Positions 60,501 to 64,000 of a stretch of DNA of 64,000 bases are shown one piece after another. Source of the DNA: Candidula unifasciata (Eukaryota > Mollusca > Gastropoda > Stylommatophora > Geomitridae); contig CAJHNH020004879.1 in the NCBI GenBank assembly GCA_905116865.2, forward strand, positions 124,001 through 188,000, in the 5' to 3' direction. The position numbers were made by a program, and so were the translations under genes. The stretch's first letter is position 1. Every line of letters starts with the position of its first letter. The notes under the pieces were generated by a model, which did no database searches, was not told the DNA's origin, and saw only the letters and a program-made list of their open reading frames with translations.

Positions 60501-63499
60501 ATCATTTCCACACCACTTCTGAATCGTTAAATACCAGCTAAAAATCTGTGCACAAGACAAACAATTATCCCCATAAACTTGTCACATCAATTCAACTGTC
60601 ACAAAGGTGCTTCCTCGGCTTAAATATGTTGTAAAGGGGAACAACAAACAGTTACACAACTTACTGATGTCTATATGTTATATGGGGGAACAGCAAACAG
60701 TTACAGAAATGACTGATGGCTATATGTTAAGTGGGGGAACAGCAAACAGTTACAGAAATGACTGATGGCTATATGTTATGTGGGGGAACAGCAAACAGTT
60801 ACACAATTGACTGATGGCTATATGTTCTATGGGATGAACAACAAACAGTTAAACAACTGAATGATGGCTATATGTTCTATGGGGGGAACAACTGACATTT
60901 ACAAAACTTTCTGATGGCTAGATGTTCTACGGGGTAACAACAGACAGTTACACAACTGACTGATGGCAATACATTCTACTGGGGAACAACAAACAGTTAC
61001 ATAACTGACTGATGGCAATACGTTCTACGGGGGAACAACAGACAGTTACACAACAGACTGATGGCTGTAATACGTTCTATGATAAAGACTAAGACCATGA
61101 CCTGACACTGACCTCCTCTGTGCATGGCCCCAGACACTGACAGCAAGCCTTCCATAGAAGACGGTGGATCACTGAGGTATAAGCTGGCCCGGGGACTGGC
61201 ATTCTGACTAGAAACCGGACTACTGTTGTCACTAGCTCTGTCTTCATCTATTTTGTCATTCACATCTGTCTGACGCCCTCTGTGGTCCCGGCGTTCCTCA
61301 GTGATTATCTTTCTCTCTGACTGCTTTGTCATATCCTCTTTTGGCCTGATGAAGTCAGAAGACAAACTATACAAGGTCAGAGAAGAGTGGCAGGTGAGAG
61401 GTTTATGTACAGAGACAAACTAAACAAAAAACATCAGGGTTATCTATTTTGCCACAAGAAGCTGTAAACCCAACACTTCCGGCCAGTTCCAGACTATCCT
61501 GAGTGTTGCTTTACTGACACTGCTATTATGGACTGTTCACAAGACACTGCTATAATGGATTGTTCACAAGACACTGCTATAATGGATTGTTCACAAGACA
61601 CTGCTACAATGGATTGTTCACAAGAAGCTGTAAACCCAACACTTCTGGCCTGTGCCACGCTATCCTGAGTGTTGCTTTATTGACACTGCTATAATGGATT
61701 GTTCACTAGAAGCTGTAAACCCAACACTTCCAGGCTGTGCCATGCTATCCTGAGTGTTGCTTTATTGACACTGCTATAATGGATTGTTCACAAGACACTG
61801 CTATAATGGATTGTTCACAAGACACTGCTATAATGGATTGTTCCCTAGAAGCTTTAAACCCAACACTTTCGGCCTGTGCCATGCTATCCTGAGTGTTGCT
61901 TTATTGTCACTGCTATAATGGATTGTTCACAAGAAGCTGTAAACCCAACACTTTCGGCCTGTGCCATGCTATCCTGAGTGTTGCTTTATTGACACTGCTA
62001 TAATGGACTGTTCACAAGAAGCTGTAAACCCAACACTTCCGGCCTGTGCCATGCTATCCTGAGTGTTGCTTTATTGACACTGCTATAATGGACTGTTCAC
62101 AAGAAGCTGTAAACCCAACACTTCCAGCCTGTGCCATGCTATCCTGAGTGTTGCTTTATTGACACTGCTATAATGGACTGTTCACAAGAAGCTGTAAACC
62201 CAACACCTCTGGCCTGTGCCATGCTATCCTGAGTGTTGGTTTATTTACACTGCTATAATGGACTGTTTACTAGAAGCTGTAAACCCAACACTTTCGGCCT
62301 GTGCCATGCTATCCTGAGTGTTGCTTTATTGACACTGCTATAATGGACTGATCACTAAAAGCTGTAAACCCAACACTTCCGGCCTGTGCCATGCTATCCT
62401 GAGTGTTGGTTTATTTACACTGCTATAATGGACTGTTTACTAGAAGCTTTAAACCCAACATTTCCGGCCTGTGCCATGCTATCCTGAGTGTTGCTTTATT
62501 GACACTGCTATAATGGACTGTTCACAAGAAGTTTAGCTAACAGCATTGGGATCAGTTGTATTTACACAAACATTTAGGATGATCGGAAATGATAATATTT
62601 GTTAAGTTTAAGTTTATTTTTCTTTAAAAAAAATTATTTTAAATAAAAACTGTAATGTCCTAATTTCCCATTAGTCAGTGTTGAGGCAACCAGGTCACAG
62701 ACTCAAGACAGGCTCACAGTATCTACTTATTTAGGTTCAAAGAGATGTAACCATGCTAATTCTCTTCTATACATTCATGTTTACTGATTACTCCCCTTAT
62801 TCTGTATGAAATGTGAAACGGTTTCAATTTGTTTGTGACCTGTGTAAAATGGTTTGTTTTATAAGCAGGGGGTGTTGCCCAAATACAGGTCACTGGCTTT
62901 TGTTTCTTCTAGGTCACTAGGGTGAAAGGGTTAAATGTTCTATTTAGAACCCTCTGGAGAAATGGCAGGATCATATACAGGTAGGTATCAATAACATGGT
63001 GATGATAACACTGGTGAAAATGTAGGTGTTCATTTTGATGTAGATTTGGTAGCAGTGTAGATGATGATAATGGTGATGATGTCAGTGATCATGATACTAG
63101 TGATTCAAACGATGCTGACTGCCACTGTTAATGATTATGCTGATGATGATGATGATCAAGCCCGGACTGACCATTAAATAGGAATGACGATGATGGCGAT
63201 AATGATGATGATAATGATGGTGGTTATGGTGACAACTCTAATACTAATGATGACATGATAATGATAATACAGGTGTGTTGAAATAAACTGGTGTGGGGAT
63301 AATAACGCTGGTGGTAGAGGAAAAGAATTACTGCACAGTGATGACGATGATAGTGAGGTTATTCTGTGAGACAGTAATGTGGGATGTACAGATGAAACAG
63401 GTGAAGCGCTGCAAGGCAGGTGTCATACCTCCTCCTTCGGTACCTGTGACCAGCACGAGTTGCATTCCTTCTGGCTTCAGTGAGGGCAGCTGCAGCACC
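27504..63499 (-). CDS. DIXDC1: Dixin / DIX domain-containing protein 1, 5'-partial, sixteen exons visible
   Basis: Minus-strand exons 63499-63444, 61345-61113, 59319-59204, 58041-57961, 54852-54748, 53977-53873, 51669-51616, 50448-50395, 48082-47939, 45871-45767, 43861-43673, 41031-40873, 40010-39896, 36347-36278, 32053-31945 and 27587-27504 total 1779 nt: 592 residues plus TGA, all phases compatible. Residues 97-414 are largely charged, heptad-like coiled coil. Residues 415-505 are basic and Ser/Arg/Pro-rich, with an SQIP motif. Residues 506-592 are a DIX domain (VLYYVDQ, LRDFKSVI, FFKVLDPEYGTVKEE, LPGWEGKIVAWLE). Family knowledge: Dixin's DIX domain polymerises head-to-tail with Dishevelled and Axin in Wnt/beta-catenin signalling, and the full protein usually also has an N-terminal CH domain and contacts actin and microtubules. 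That N-terminal part should lie right of the window. Identification rests mainly on DIX plus the preceding coiled coil. Confidence 0.9.
27770..31545. repeat. 28-bp minisatellite, about 130 copies
   Basis: Unit CTCACCCCATGTTGTGTCCC plus ACCCTCAG. Variants (CCAATG, TTTCCTACC, GTTCTACC) come in blocks. From about 30,560 it is mixed with diverged units (CCGCTGACCGCATGCTGTG). 28 is not a multiple of 3 and the unit has no stop on the + strand, so all three + frames stay open for up to 947 codons. It lies in the last DIXDC1 intron. On the sense (minus) strand each unit carries GGGGTGAGC. Confidence 0.97.
31546..31944. other. Unique intron sequence
   Basis: Non-repetitive, no gene recognised. Contains one octamer-like ATTTGCAT near 31,783. 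Confidence 0.5.
31945..32053 (-). CDS. DIXDC1: DIXDC1 exon: central DIX domain
   Basis: 109 nt. The acceptor is GTGTTATTGTCCCCAG|GCTG and the donor is GAAGAG|GTAGGT. It reads LGDIKLRDFKSVIEDSNLYH and YFFKVLDPEYGTVKEE, the helix and the highly conserved FK-LDPE-GTVKEE block of the DIX polymerisation surface. Its downstream intron holds the 3.8-kb 28-bp array. Confidence 0.95.
32170..32405 (-). mobile_element. Dispersed SINE-like repeat, family A
   Basis: Well-preserved reverse copy: CTTCTTCTTCTT head (complement of the AAG tail), CACCGGCTGTAAACTCCGGC, TATGCAGACTGCTGGTTCCT, CAGATGCACTCTGACTTTGA. It includes TTTTGCATGCAAATC, an octamer ATGCAAAT overlapping its inverse. Confidence 0.75.
32848..32912 (+). 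mobile_element. tRNA-derived SINE head
   Basis: CCGTGGCTTAGGCGTTGCGA (A-box-like) and GTGCGTGGTTTGATA (B-box-like) 35 nt later. No tRNA clover-leaf can be completed. Confidence 0.4.
33145..33250 (-). mobile_element. Dispersed repeat, family B (fragment)
   Basis: GTAGACCAGTCGGTACTCAA, GGATGATGTGGTCAACATCA, then CCCTTTCCTGGTGCTCATTT, parallel to the copy at 7,790. Confidence 0.6.
33251..34427. other. Unique intron sequence
   Basis: No exon, array or known element recognised in about 1.2 kb. The interval 33,690-34,060 is more GC-rich than its surroundings and could be an old transposon, but no ends were found. Confidence 0.4.
34428..34495 (-). mobile_element. tRNA-derived SINE head
   Basis: On the minus strand ATGGTGCAGTGGCTAAGAAA (A-box) and CTATGGTTTGAATC (B-box) with tRNA-like spacing. 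Confidence 0.5.
34530..36180. repeat. 25/32-bp minisatellite
   Basis: About 55 units GACATGGATAAACTGT followed by either CTTGTCTCTACTGTAT or TTATTGTAA. The two unit types are interspersed. It ends about 100 bp short of the donor of the first DIX exon. Confidence 0.95.
36278..36347 (-). CDS. DIXDC1: DIXDC1 exon: first part of DIX domain
   Basis: 70 nt. The acceptor is AATCATCATTTCAG|ATGCTC and the donor is AAACA|GTGAGT. With the previous G it reads DAHTSVLYYVDQSEKALSCV and INK, the first beta strands of the DIX ubiquitin-like fold. The VLYYVD core aligns with the VLYFTD seen in relatives. Confidence 0.9.
36505..36650 (-). mobile_element. Dispersed repeat, family B
   Basis: AAAGTAAAGGACCCTTTTCC, CATATAGGGCTAGACCCATA and TTTTATAGAGCAATCAGCAT, then the sequence diverges. 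Confidence 0.6.
36750..37310. repeat. 38-bp minisatellite (first of three related arrays)
   Basis: About 13 units TACTGTATGTGGATACTTTA plus GTACAATGCATATCCCCT. Confidence 0.93.
37330..38040. repeat. 36-bp minisatellite (second of three related arrays)
   Basis: About 19 highly similar units CACATCTCTCATCCCTATGT plus GTGGTGACCAGGACAG. A multiple of 3, so it makes frames of up to 250 codons on both strands that are not genes. Confidence 0.96.
38060..39250. repeat. 36-bp degenerate minisatellite (third of three related arrays)
   Basis: About 30 diverged units CACATCTCCCATTACTATAT plus GTGGAGACTGTAGTATAG. Confidence 0.92.
39285..39870. repeat. 26-bp A-rich repeat with a 250-bp duplication
   Basis: Units of ACATGTAAATATCAACAAAG. 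The stretch 39,455-39,590 recurs at 39,640-39,780 including CATGTCAACATTAAAACAAA. Confidence 0.9.
39896..40010 (-). CDS. DIXDC1: DIXDC1 exon, basic segment with SxIP motif
   Basis: 115 nt. The acceptor is GTTATATTTCAG|ACTACC and the donor is CTCAAG|GTAGTT, leaving one base (G). It reads TTPQGVTRGQLGSSRGSVAS and RGVSGGAKAARSQIPRPQ. SQIP flanked by Arg and Pro matches the SxIP EB1-binding consensus in the kind of basic Ser/Pro-rich setting where that motif acts. Confidence 0.8.
40130..40872. repeat. 38-bp array made of copies of a DIXDC1 donor junction
   Basis: About 18 units GTGCCTACCTGAGGTATTCC plus TGTATTATTTCACTAGTT. Read on the minus strand they carry AATACCTCAG|GTAGGCAC, the end of the exon 41031-40873 and its 5' splice site. 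Interrupted by unrelated sequence at about 40,430-40,615. Confidence 0.92.
40873..41031 (-). CDS. DIXDC1: DIXDC1 exon, basic Ser/Arg-rich
   Basis: 159 nt, phase 0-0. The acceptor is TGTTCTGTCCCCAG|AATGTG and the donor is TCTCAG|GTAGGC. It reads NVNTPVKRSVIATQSWRSPA, SRDTPKVSLRGRVQG and a Ser/Arg-rich end. The downstream intron is a tandem array whose unit contains this exon's last bases and donor. Confidence 0.8.
41045..42530. repeat. 25-bp minisatellite
   Basis: About 42 regular units CAGTGTGCACAGACAAACAA plus TATCT to 42,090, then decaying units. Frames of about 200 codons are by-products. Confidence 0.96.
42531..43030. repeat. 25-bp minisatellite, second homogenised block
   Basis: About 20 units CAGTATGCACAGACAAGCAC plus TATCT. 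Same ancestor as the block on its left, but fixed for different variants, with decayed units between the two. Confidence 0.96.
43033..43625. mobile_element. hAT-type MITE (593 bp)
   Basis: Starts CAGGGGTGGGTAAC and ends GTTTGCCCAGCCCTG (inverted repeats of the common hAT type). The flanks ACCTAGAC and CACTAGAC share six of eight bases of a target duplication. It has landed in the edge of the 25-bp array and has no open transposase frame. Confidence 0.75.
43673..43861 (-). CDS. DIXDC1: DIXDC1 exon, end of coiled coil and Ser/Thr-rich segment
   Basis: 189 nt, phase 0-0. The acceptor is TACTGTTTCAG|ACTTCA and the donor is AGCAGA|GTGAAT. It reads TSELEMAKDTILQNRVEVWA and a helix with HLEETVVRLLDKLHI, then a Ser/Thr-rich end. 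An hAT-type MITE sits 48 bp downstream of the donor. Confidence 0.8.
44030..44138. mobile_element. hAT-type MITE remnant
   Basis: GGCGACCTCTGTGAAAGGGT, a C-run, GGGGTCATGACCAATGGGCT and the terminal GAGAACCGTTG resemble the widespread GGTTCTCAACC-type hAT ends. The left end is not clear. Confidence 0.55.
44355..44595 (-). mobile_element. Dispersed SINE-like repeat, family A
   Basis: CTTCTTCTTCTTCTTTACAT, TCGCTGTAAACTCTGGCAAA, TATGCAGACTGTTGGTTTCT and AATGCACTCTGACTTTGAAG in the reverse order of the + copies. Confidence 0.75.
44650..45670. repeat. 1-kb CT-rich low-complexity tract
   Basis: Almost pure pyrimidine on the + strand, with (ACTC)n at 44,805-44,845 and (GT)n at 45,648-45,662. The large Ser/Leu/Phe frame is composition-driven. 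On the DIXDC1 sense strand it is a polypurine tract. Confidence 0.93.
45767..45871 (-). CDS. DIXDC1: DIXDC1 helical exon (105 nt)
   Basis: 105 nt, phase 0-0. The acceptor is CTCTGTCCCTCCAG|GAGATC and the donor is CTCAAG|GTGATT. It reads EISGLVEPTCHDQRLSVLTD and CLNKLTGTEKAGGLK. Confidence 0.82.
46080..46560. repeat. 38-bp minisatellite
   Basis: About 12 units AACATGGAAGAGTGGTTGGG plus GCACAGGAAAAATAACTT, later units with CAATTTCACATGGAAGAGGG. Confidence 0.94.
46950..47195 (+). mobile_element. Dispersed SINE-like repeat, family A
   Basis: G-run, ACTTATTAGGGATGTTTCAC, CCAACAGTCTGCTTACAAAT, AGACTTAGGTCTAGTTGTGG. Confidence 0.65.
47354..47510 (-). pseudogene. LINE reverse-transcriptase C-terminal fragment
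   Basis: The minus strand encodes RTSGRKTRGRPRKRWINGVA and ETCKKVKK. The GR-RGRPRKRW pattern is typical of the C-terminal end of LINE-type polyproteins. No RT motifs are nearby, so this is a 5'-truncated relic. Confidence 0.5.
47570..47810. repeat. Degenerate ATGACAGCACAT repeats
   Basis: About 14 loosely spaced copies of CATGACAGCACAT, next to the donor of DIXDC1 exon 48082-47939. Confidence 0.7.
47939..48082 (-). CDS. DIXDC1: DIXDC1 coiled-coil exon (144 nt)
   Basis: 144 nt, phase 0-0. The acceptor is GTTTTTATCTAG|AGGGAA and the donor is GCAGAG|GTGAGC. It reads RELLKRDHTIHQLQEQISQM, then KESMTVSKQAIEPMVNLADV and VKSVSTAE. It is a strong amphipathic helix. Confidence 0.85.
48190..50375. 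repeat. 18-bp minisatellite, about 115 copies
   Basis: Unit CAGTCAGTAAT(G/T)(A/G)TGTG(G/T). Regular blocks of a TCAGTCAGTAATTGTGTG type alternate with blocks of a GCAGTCAGTAATGATGTG type. Several junctions create AATGAGTCAGTAAT, containing the AP-1 site TGAGTCA about a dozen times. Multiple-of-3 unit: the long frames are spurious. Confidence 0.96.
50395..50448 (-). CDS. DIXDC1: DIXDC1 coiled-coil micro-exon (54 nt) with GC donor
   Basis: 54 nt, phase 0-0. The acceptor is GATGTCTCCCTACAG|ACAAGT. It reads TSCGKQVEDKDRVAGDLK. The only fitting 5' splice site is CTAAAG|GCAAGT, the classic consensus of GC-AG introns. No GT donor gives a consistent frame before the repeat array starts about 25 nt further on. 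Confidence 0.75.
50796..51555. repeat. Unclassified element with internal direct repeat
   Basis: About 125 bp starting GCTCACTGAATCAAGGATTT and containing TACTGTGAACACGCCTTCCA, ATATTGCAGTTTCTTACAAA recurs diverged at 51,430-51,550 (GCTCACTGAACCAACACG, TATTGCAGTTTCTTGCAAAA). One copy lies in a 92-codon + frame (50,701-50,979). Possibly a decayed DNA transposon, family unknown. Confidence 0.45.
51616..51669 (-). CDS. DIXDC1: DIXDC1 coiled-coil micro-exon (54 nt)
   Basis: 54 nt, phase 0-0. The acceptor has a long T tract and ends TTTCTATAG|GAGACA. The donor is ATCAAG|GTTAGT. It reads ETLQKQLGGRDQVLSDIK. Confidence 0.78.
51725..51955 (-). pseudogene. LINE ORF2 C-terminal fragment
   Basis: The minus strand encodes RPGETLRRTIIIEDSIICL and DLQQVATDRQTWRAMISALC, then stop and a (AACT)n tail. 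The RRT-x(n)-A-DR-W-x(3)-ALC pattern is the C-terminal end of LINE ORF2 proteins. 5'-truncated, intronic, inactive. Confidence 0.75.
52015..52320. repeat. 30-bp minisatellite
   Basis: Ten units of AGTTCAGTGTAGAAAGATCA plus CTAATACTGA, very regular and a multiple of 3, so open in several frames. Confidence 0.96.
52330..52740. other. Unique intron sequence
   Basis: Nothing recognised. Confidence 0.4.
52745..52935 (+). mobile_element. Dispersed SINE-like repeat, family A
   Basis: CATCTGCCTGAGAGGCGAAG, AACTAACAGTCTGCATACAA, AAAGTCTAGAAGTGTACAAA, ending GTAAGAAGAAA. Confidence 0.7.
53180..53840. repeat. 31-bp degenerate array
   Basis: About 20 units TGAACCTATCTGTGGTTCTA plus ACCTAGGAAT. It ends about 30 bp before the donor of DIXDC1 exon 53977-53873, and a few units reappear beyond that exon at 54,060-54,115. 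Confidence 0.9.
53873..53977 (-). CDS. DIXDC1: DIXDC1 coiled-coil exon (105 or 93 nt)
   Basis: Donor GAAATT|GTAAGT. Two in-frame acceptors 12 nt apart are possible, at 53977 (TTGCCAG|GCTGGT) and 53965 (TTTGCAG|CAACGA). It reads (AGLQ)QRLKEQESTLSGLKSEVM and TLELEKDKMRSEI, a heptad-type helix. The longer form gives the same 105-nt length as two other exons of this gene. Confidence 0.82.
54748..54852 (-). CDS. DIXDC1: DIXDC1 coiled-coil exon (105 nt)
   Basis: 105 nt, phase 0-0. The acceptor is CATGTTCATGTTTGTAG|ATC and the donor is ACAAAG|GTTTCT. It reads IILKGRLLQAEEVTESLRAD and LIKAKKNCMELQGTK with leucines and isoleucines in heptad spacing. The upstream 31-bp array abuts the acceptor. Confidence 0.8.
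54862..55675. repeat. 31-bp minisatellite abutting a DIXDC1 acceptor
   Basis: About 26 units AACATGGGTGTGTGAATGAA plus TGTCAAACATG. On the minus strand the unit ends CATGTTCATGTTTG, which is exactly the tract before the TAG of the exon 54852 acceptor. Confidence 0.94.
55675..57030. repeat. 111-bp minisatellite
   Basis: About 11 units with CACAATGACCCACTCTCTAT, CTCACACCATGAACATACAA and TGATGTTCCATTCTCTATCA. Inside the unit CTCACACCATGAACA occurs twice, so the unit is a dimer of an older, shorter repeat. Confidence 0.95.
57618..57830 (+). mobile_element. tRNA-derived SINE
   Basis: CTTGGCCGAACGGTTAGAAT (A-box, resembling a Ser/Leu-type tRNA) and CCGTGGTTTGAATTC (B-box), followed by about 140 bp of non-tRNA body. 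The tRNA part cannot fold fully, so it is not an active tRNA gene. Confidence 0.6.
57961..58041 (-). CDS. DIXDC1: DIXDC1 exon, 27 residues
   Basis: 81 nt, phase 0-0. The acceptor is ATCTTGTTACAG|TTATTA and the donor is ACTATA|GTGAGT. It reads LLTGDSSGDAKSLSRGDLEG and TNSKETI. An internal GT (after TCAAGAG) is a weaker donor that would break the frame. The upstream intron repeats this acceptor (see findings). Confidence 0.65.
58050..58240. repeat. 44-bp short array copying a DIXDC1 acceptor
   Basis: Four diverged units CAATAACTATAACCAGATGA plus AACACTGACAGATATCACAT. On the minus strand they carry GGTTATAG|TTATTGACC, similar to the real junction TGTTACAG|TTATTAACTGG. Confidence 0.85.
58310..59195. 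repeat. 33-59 bp A-rich repeats
   Basis: Four units of ACATACAAAGTACAAAATAC at 58,320-58,460, scattered AAACAAGACATACAA units, and four near-identical 60-bp units (ACATTGAAACAAGCCATAAA) at 58,800-59,050. Confidence 0.92.
59204..59319 (-). CDS. DIXDC1: DIXDC1 exon, start of helical region
   Basis: 116 nt. The acceptor is CCCTCTGCTGACAG|GAGGCA and the donor is GAATTG|GTATGT. It reads GIMVTSCESDSAMGDSGYSE and ICDCLKETHEMLFQLHEL, where an acidic Ser-rich stretch changes into an amphipathic helix. The phase fits both neighbours. Confidence 0.8.
59480..59755. repeat. 25-bp array
   Basis: About 11 units CAGCCCCTGGGTGTTGTC(C/A)C, with older CACAGCC-GGGTGTGGT variants on the left. Confidence 0.92.
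59960..60560 (-). pseudogene. Degenerate mariner-type transposase
   Basis: The minus strand encodes RPVSVRNEELIAKFRERIQK near 60,450, then LLHDNARAQRAVVVQEFLAQ and HPPFSPGLSSCDYFLFPKLK near 60,140-60,310. HDNAR and SP-L-PCD-FLFPKLK are the second and third catalytic-Asp blocks of mariner transposases. Frameshifts, stops and a missing centre show it is dead. In a DIXDC1 intron. Confidence 0.85.
60630..61075. repeat. 50-bp array
   Basis: About 8 units GGGGAACAACAAACAGTTAC plus ACAACTGACTGATGGCTATA. Two isolated units at 59,760-59,900 show that the mariner copy inserted into a once longer array. Confidence 0.92.
61113..61345 (-). CDS. DIXDC1: DIXDC1 exon, Ser-rich linker
   Basis: 233 nt. The acceptor is TCTGACTTCATCAG|GCCAAA and the donor is AGAGGAG|GTCAGT. 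The frame reads PKEDMTKQSERKIITEERRD, then a Ser/Asp-rich stretch with SQNASPRASLYLSDPPSSME and LLSVSGAMHRG. This low-complexity, probably phosphorylated linker would lie between the CH domain and the coiled coil in the family architecture. Confidence 0.8.
61450..62540. repeat. 85-bp minisatellite
   Basis: About 12 units GAAGCTGTAAACCCAACACT, TCCGGCCTGTGCCATGCTAT, CCTGAGTGTTGCTTTATTGA, CACTGCTATAATGGACTGTT. Some units contain an extra tandem block of the last 28 bp. Confidence 0.95.
62545..63440. other. Intron sequence with (GAT)n-rich stretch
   Basis: Mostly unique. 63,000-63,260 is rich in GATGAT and AATGATGAT microsatellite. No gene recognised. Confidence 0.6.
63444..63499 (-). CDS. DIXDC1: DIXDC1 exon, Ala/Arg-rich (tentative first visible exon)
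   Basis: 56 nt. The acceptor is TACTGTTGGTACAG|GGTGCT and the donor is GGTCACAG|GTACCG. It reads GAAAALTEARRNATRAGH and leaves two bases (AG) that the next exon's first G completes to Arg. The phase match supports it. The polypyrimidine tract is weak and no homologous motif is recognised, so it is the least certain exon. Confidence 0.5.
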
Positions 63500-63664
63500 C
63501 TGTACCAACAGTAGAGATAAAACAACAAGTGACTAAATATAGCAGCTATGCTGTAAACATGGCATTTGCATCACTAGAACGGACGATGAGGAAGAATACA
63601 AAAAGTTTAAAACTGTTACACAAAACAAAACAGTCAACAGATCAGTTACTACATGAAACGAGTC

Positions 63665-63905
63665 ACCCTGGCAGAGCTCCCTGGCAGAGACAGAATTTTT
63701 TCAAAAATTACATTGGCTCCCAGGTCAACCCAGCCTGGAGTGGGTACCAGGTGCAGTTCTGGGAAGTAAAGGCAGCCGGAGTGATACTGACCACATCAAC
63801 CATCTTGTGCCGATGGGTCTATAAAATATAGGTCTAGCTCTATTTGCCCTATACACCTAAAGGCACGGAAAAAGGTCCTTTACTTTACTTTACTTTACTT
63901 ACTTA
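63665..63905 (+). mobile_element. Dispersed repeat, family B (most complete copy)
   Basis: GGTCAACCCAGCCTGGAGTG, GGTACCAGGTGCAGTTCTGG, ACCATCTTGTGCCGATGGGT, CTATAAAATATAGGTCTAGC, CCTAAAGGCACGGAAAAAGG, then a (TTTAC)n tail. The tail suggests a retroposon. Confidence 0.7.
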
Positions 63906-63908
63906 CTA

Positions 63909-64000
63909 CAGTAGCACCTCGCTTAACAAGCACCTCTCATAACGAGTAATTCGCATAACGAGCAAAACAAATTGTAAAAGAATGATTTGCTTAACAAGCG
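63909..64000. mobile_element. Left end of a pogo-like DNA transposon (truncated by window edge)
   Basis: CAGTAGCACCTCGCTTAACA with repeated TAACGAG/TAACAAG motifs and a TA directly before it resembles pogo/Tigger-type termini. The rest lies outside. Confidence 0.5.

Overview
This is a eukaryotic, almost certainly animal window. Its coding content is carried by short exons with GT-AG (once GC-AG) boundaries. The exons encode a class II POU (Oct-type) transcription factor on the + strand and Dixin/DIXDC1, a Wnt-pathway coiled-coil protein with a C-terminal DIX domain, on the - strand. The style of the genome (very many private minisatellites, short tRNA-derived SINE heads, hAT, pogo and mariner remnants) suggests a lophotrochozoan, most likely a gastropod mollusc. 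That taxonomic guess is inference. Nothing prokaryotic, no CRISPR and no rRNA gene was seen.

Layout. 1-15,526: seven exons of the POU2F gene, whose 5' end lies left of the window. They join without phase conflict into 592 codons plus stop: Gln/Ser-rich activation region, POU-specific domain, linker, POU homeodomain, Ser/Thr-rich tail. 15,527 to about 18,290: its probable 3' UTR, containing three tandem arrays and a candidate AATAAA at 18,272. About 18,500-27,500: repeat-rich sequence that may be a very long DIXDC1 3' UTR or intergenic DNA. 27,504-63,499 (minus): sixteen exons of DIXDC1, also joining without phase conflict into 592 codons plus stop. They read coiled-coil region, basic Ser/Arg/Pro-rich segment with an SxIP motif, then a DIX domain spread over three exons. 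The N-terminal part (in relatives a CH domain) lies right of the window. The two genes converge tail to tail. The equal codon totals are a coincidence.

Well over half of the window is tandem repeats. Nearly every intron has its own array with its own unit (18-111 bp), and the largest is a 28-bp unit repeated about 130 times (27,770-31,545). The most interesting pattern is that several arrays have a real splice site of the adjacent exon as their terminal unit. The 33/36-bp array upstream of POU exon 5 copies that exon's 3' splice site about two dozen times. The array downstream of a DIXDC1 exon copies its 5' splice site. A short array upstream of another DIXDC1 exon copies its 3' splice site with exonic bases. 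Further arrays abut acceptors or donors. Minisatellites here look as if they were seeded by duplications across exon-intron junctions, leaving ladders of decoy splice sites.

Other content: a fold-back element with telomere-like repeats (4,140-5,080), an (AAG)n-tailed dispersed repeat family (8 loci), a second dispersed family (4 copies), four tRNA-derived SINE heads, three hAT-type MITEs (two with target-site duplications), a pogo-like MITE, a dead mariner and two LINE C-terminal fragments. The long open frames inside arrays (up to 947 codons) are artefacts of stop-free repeat units. All copy numbers and array edges are estimates by eye.
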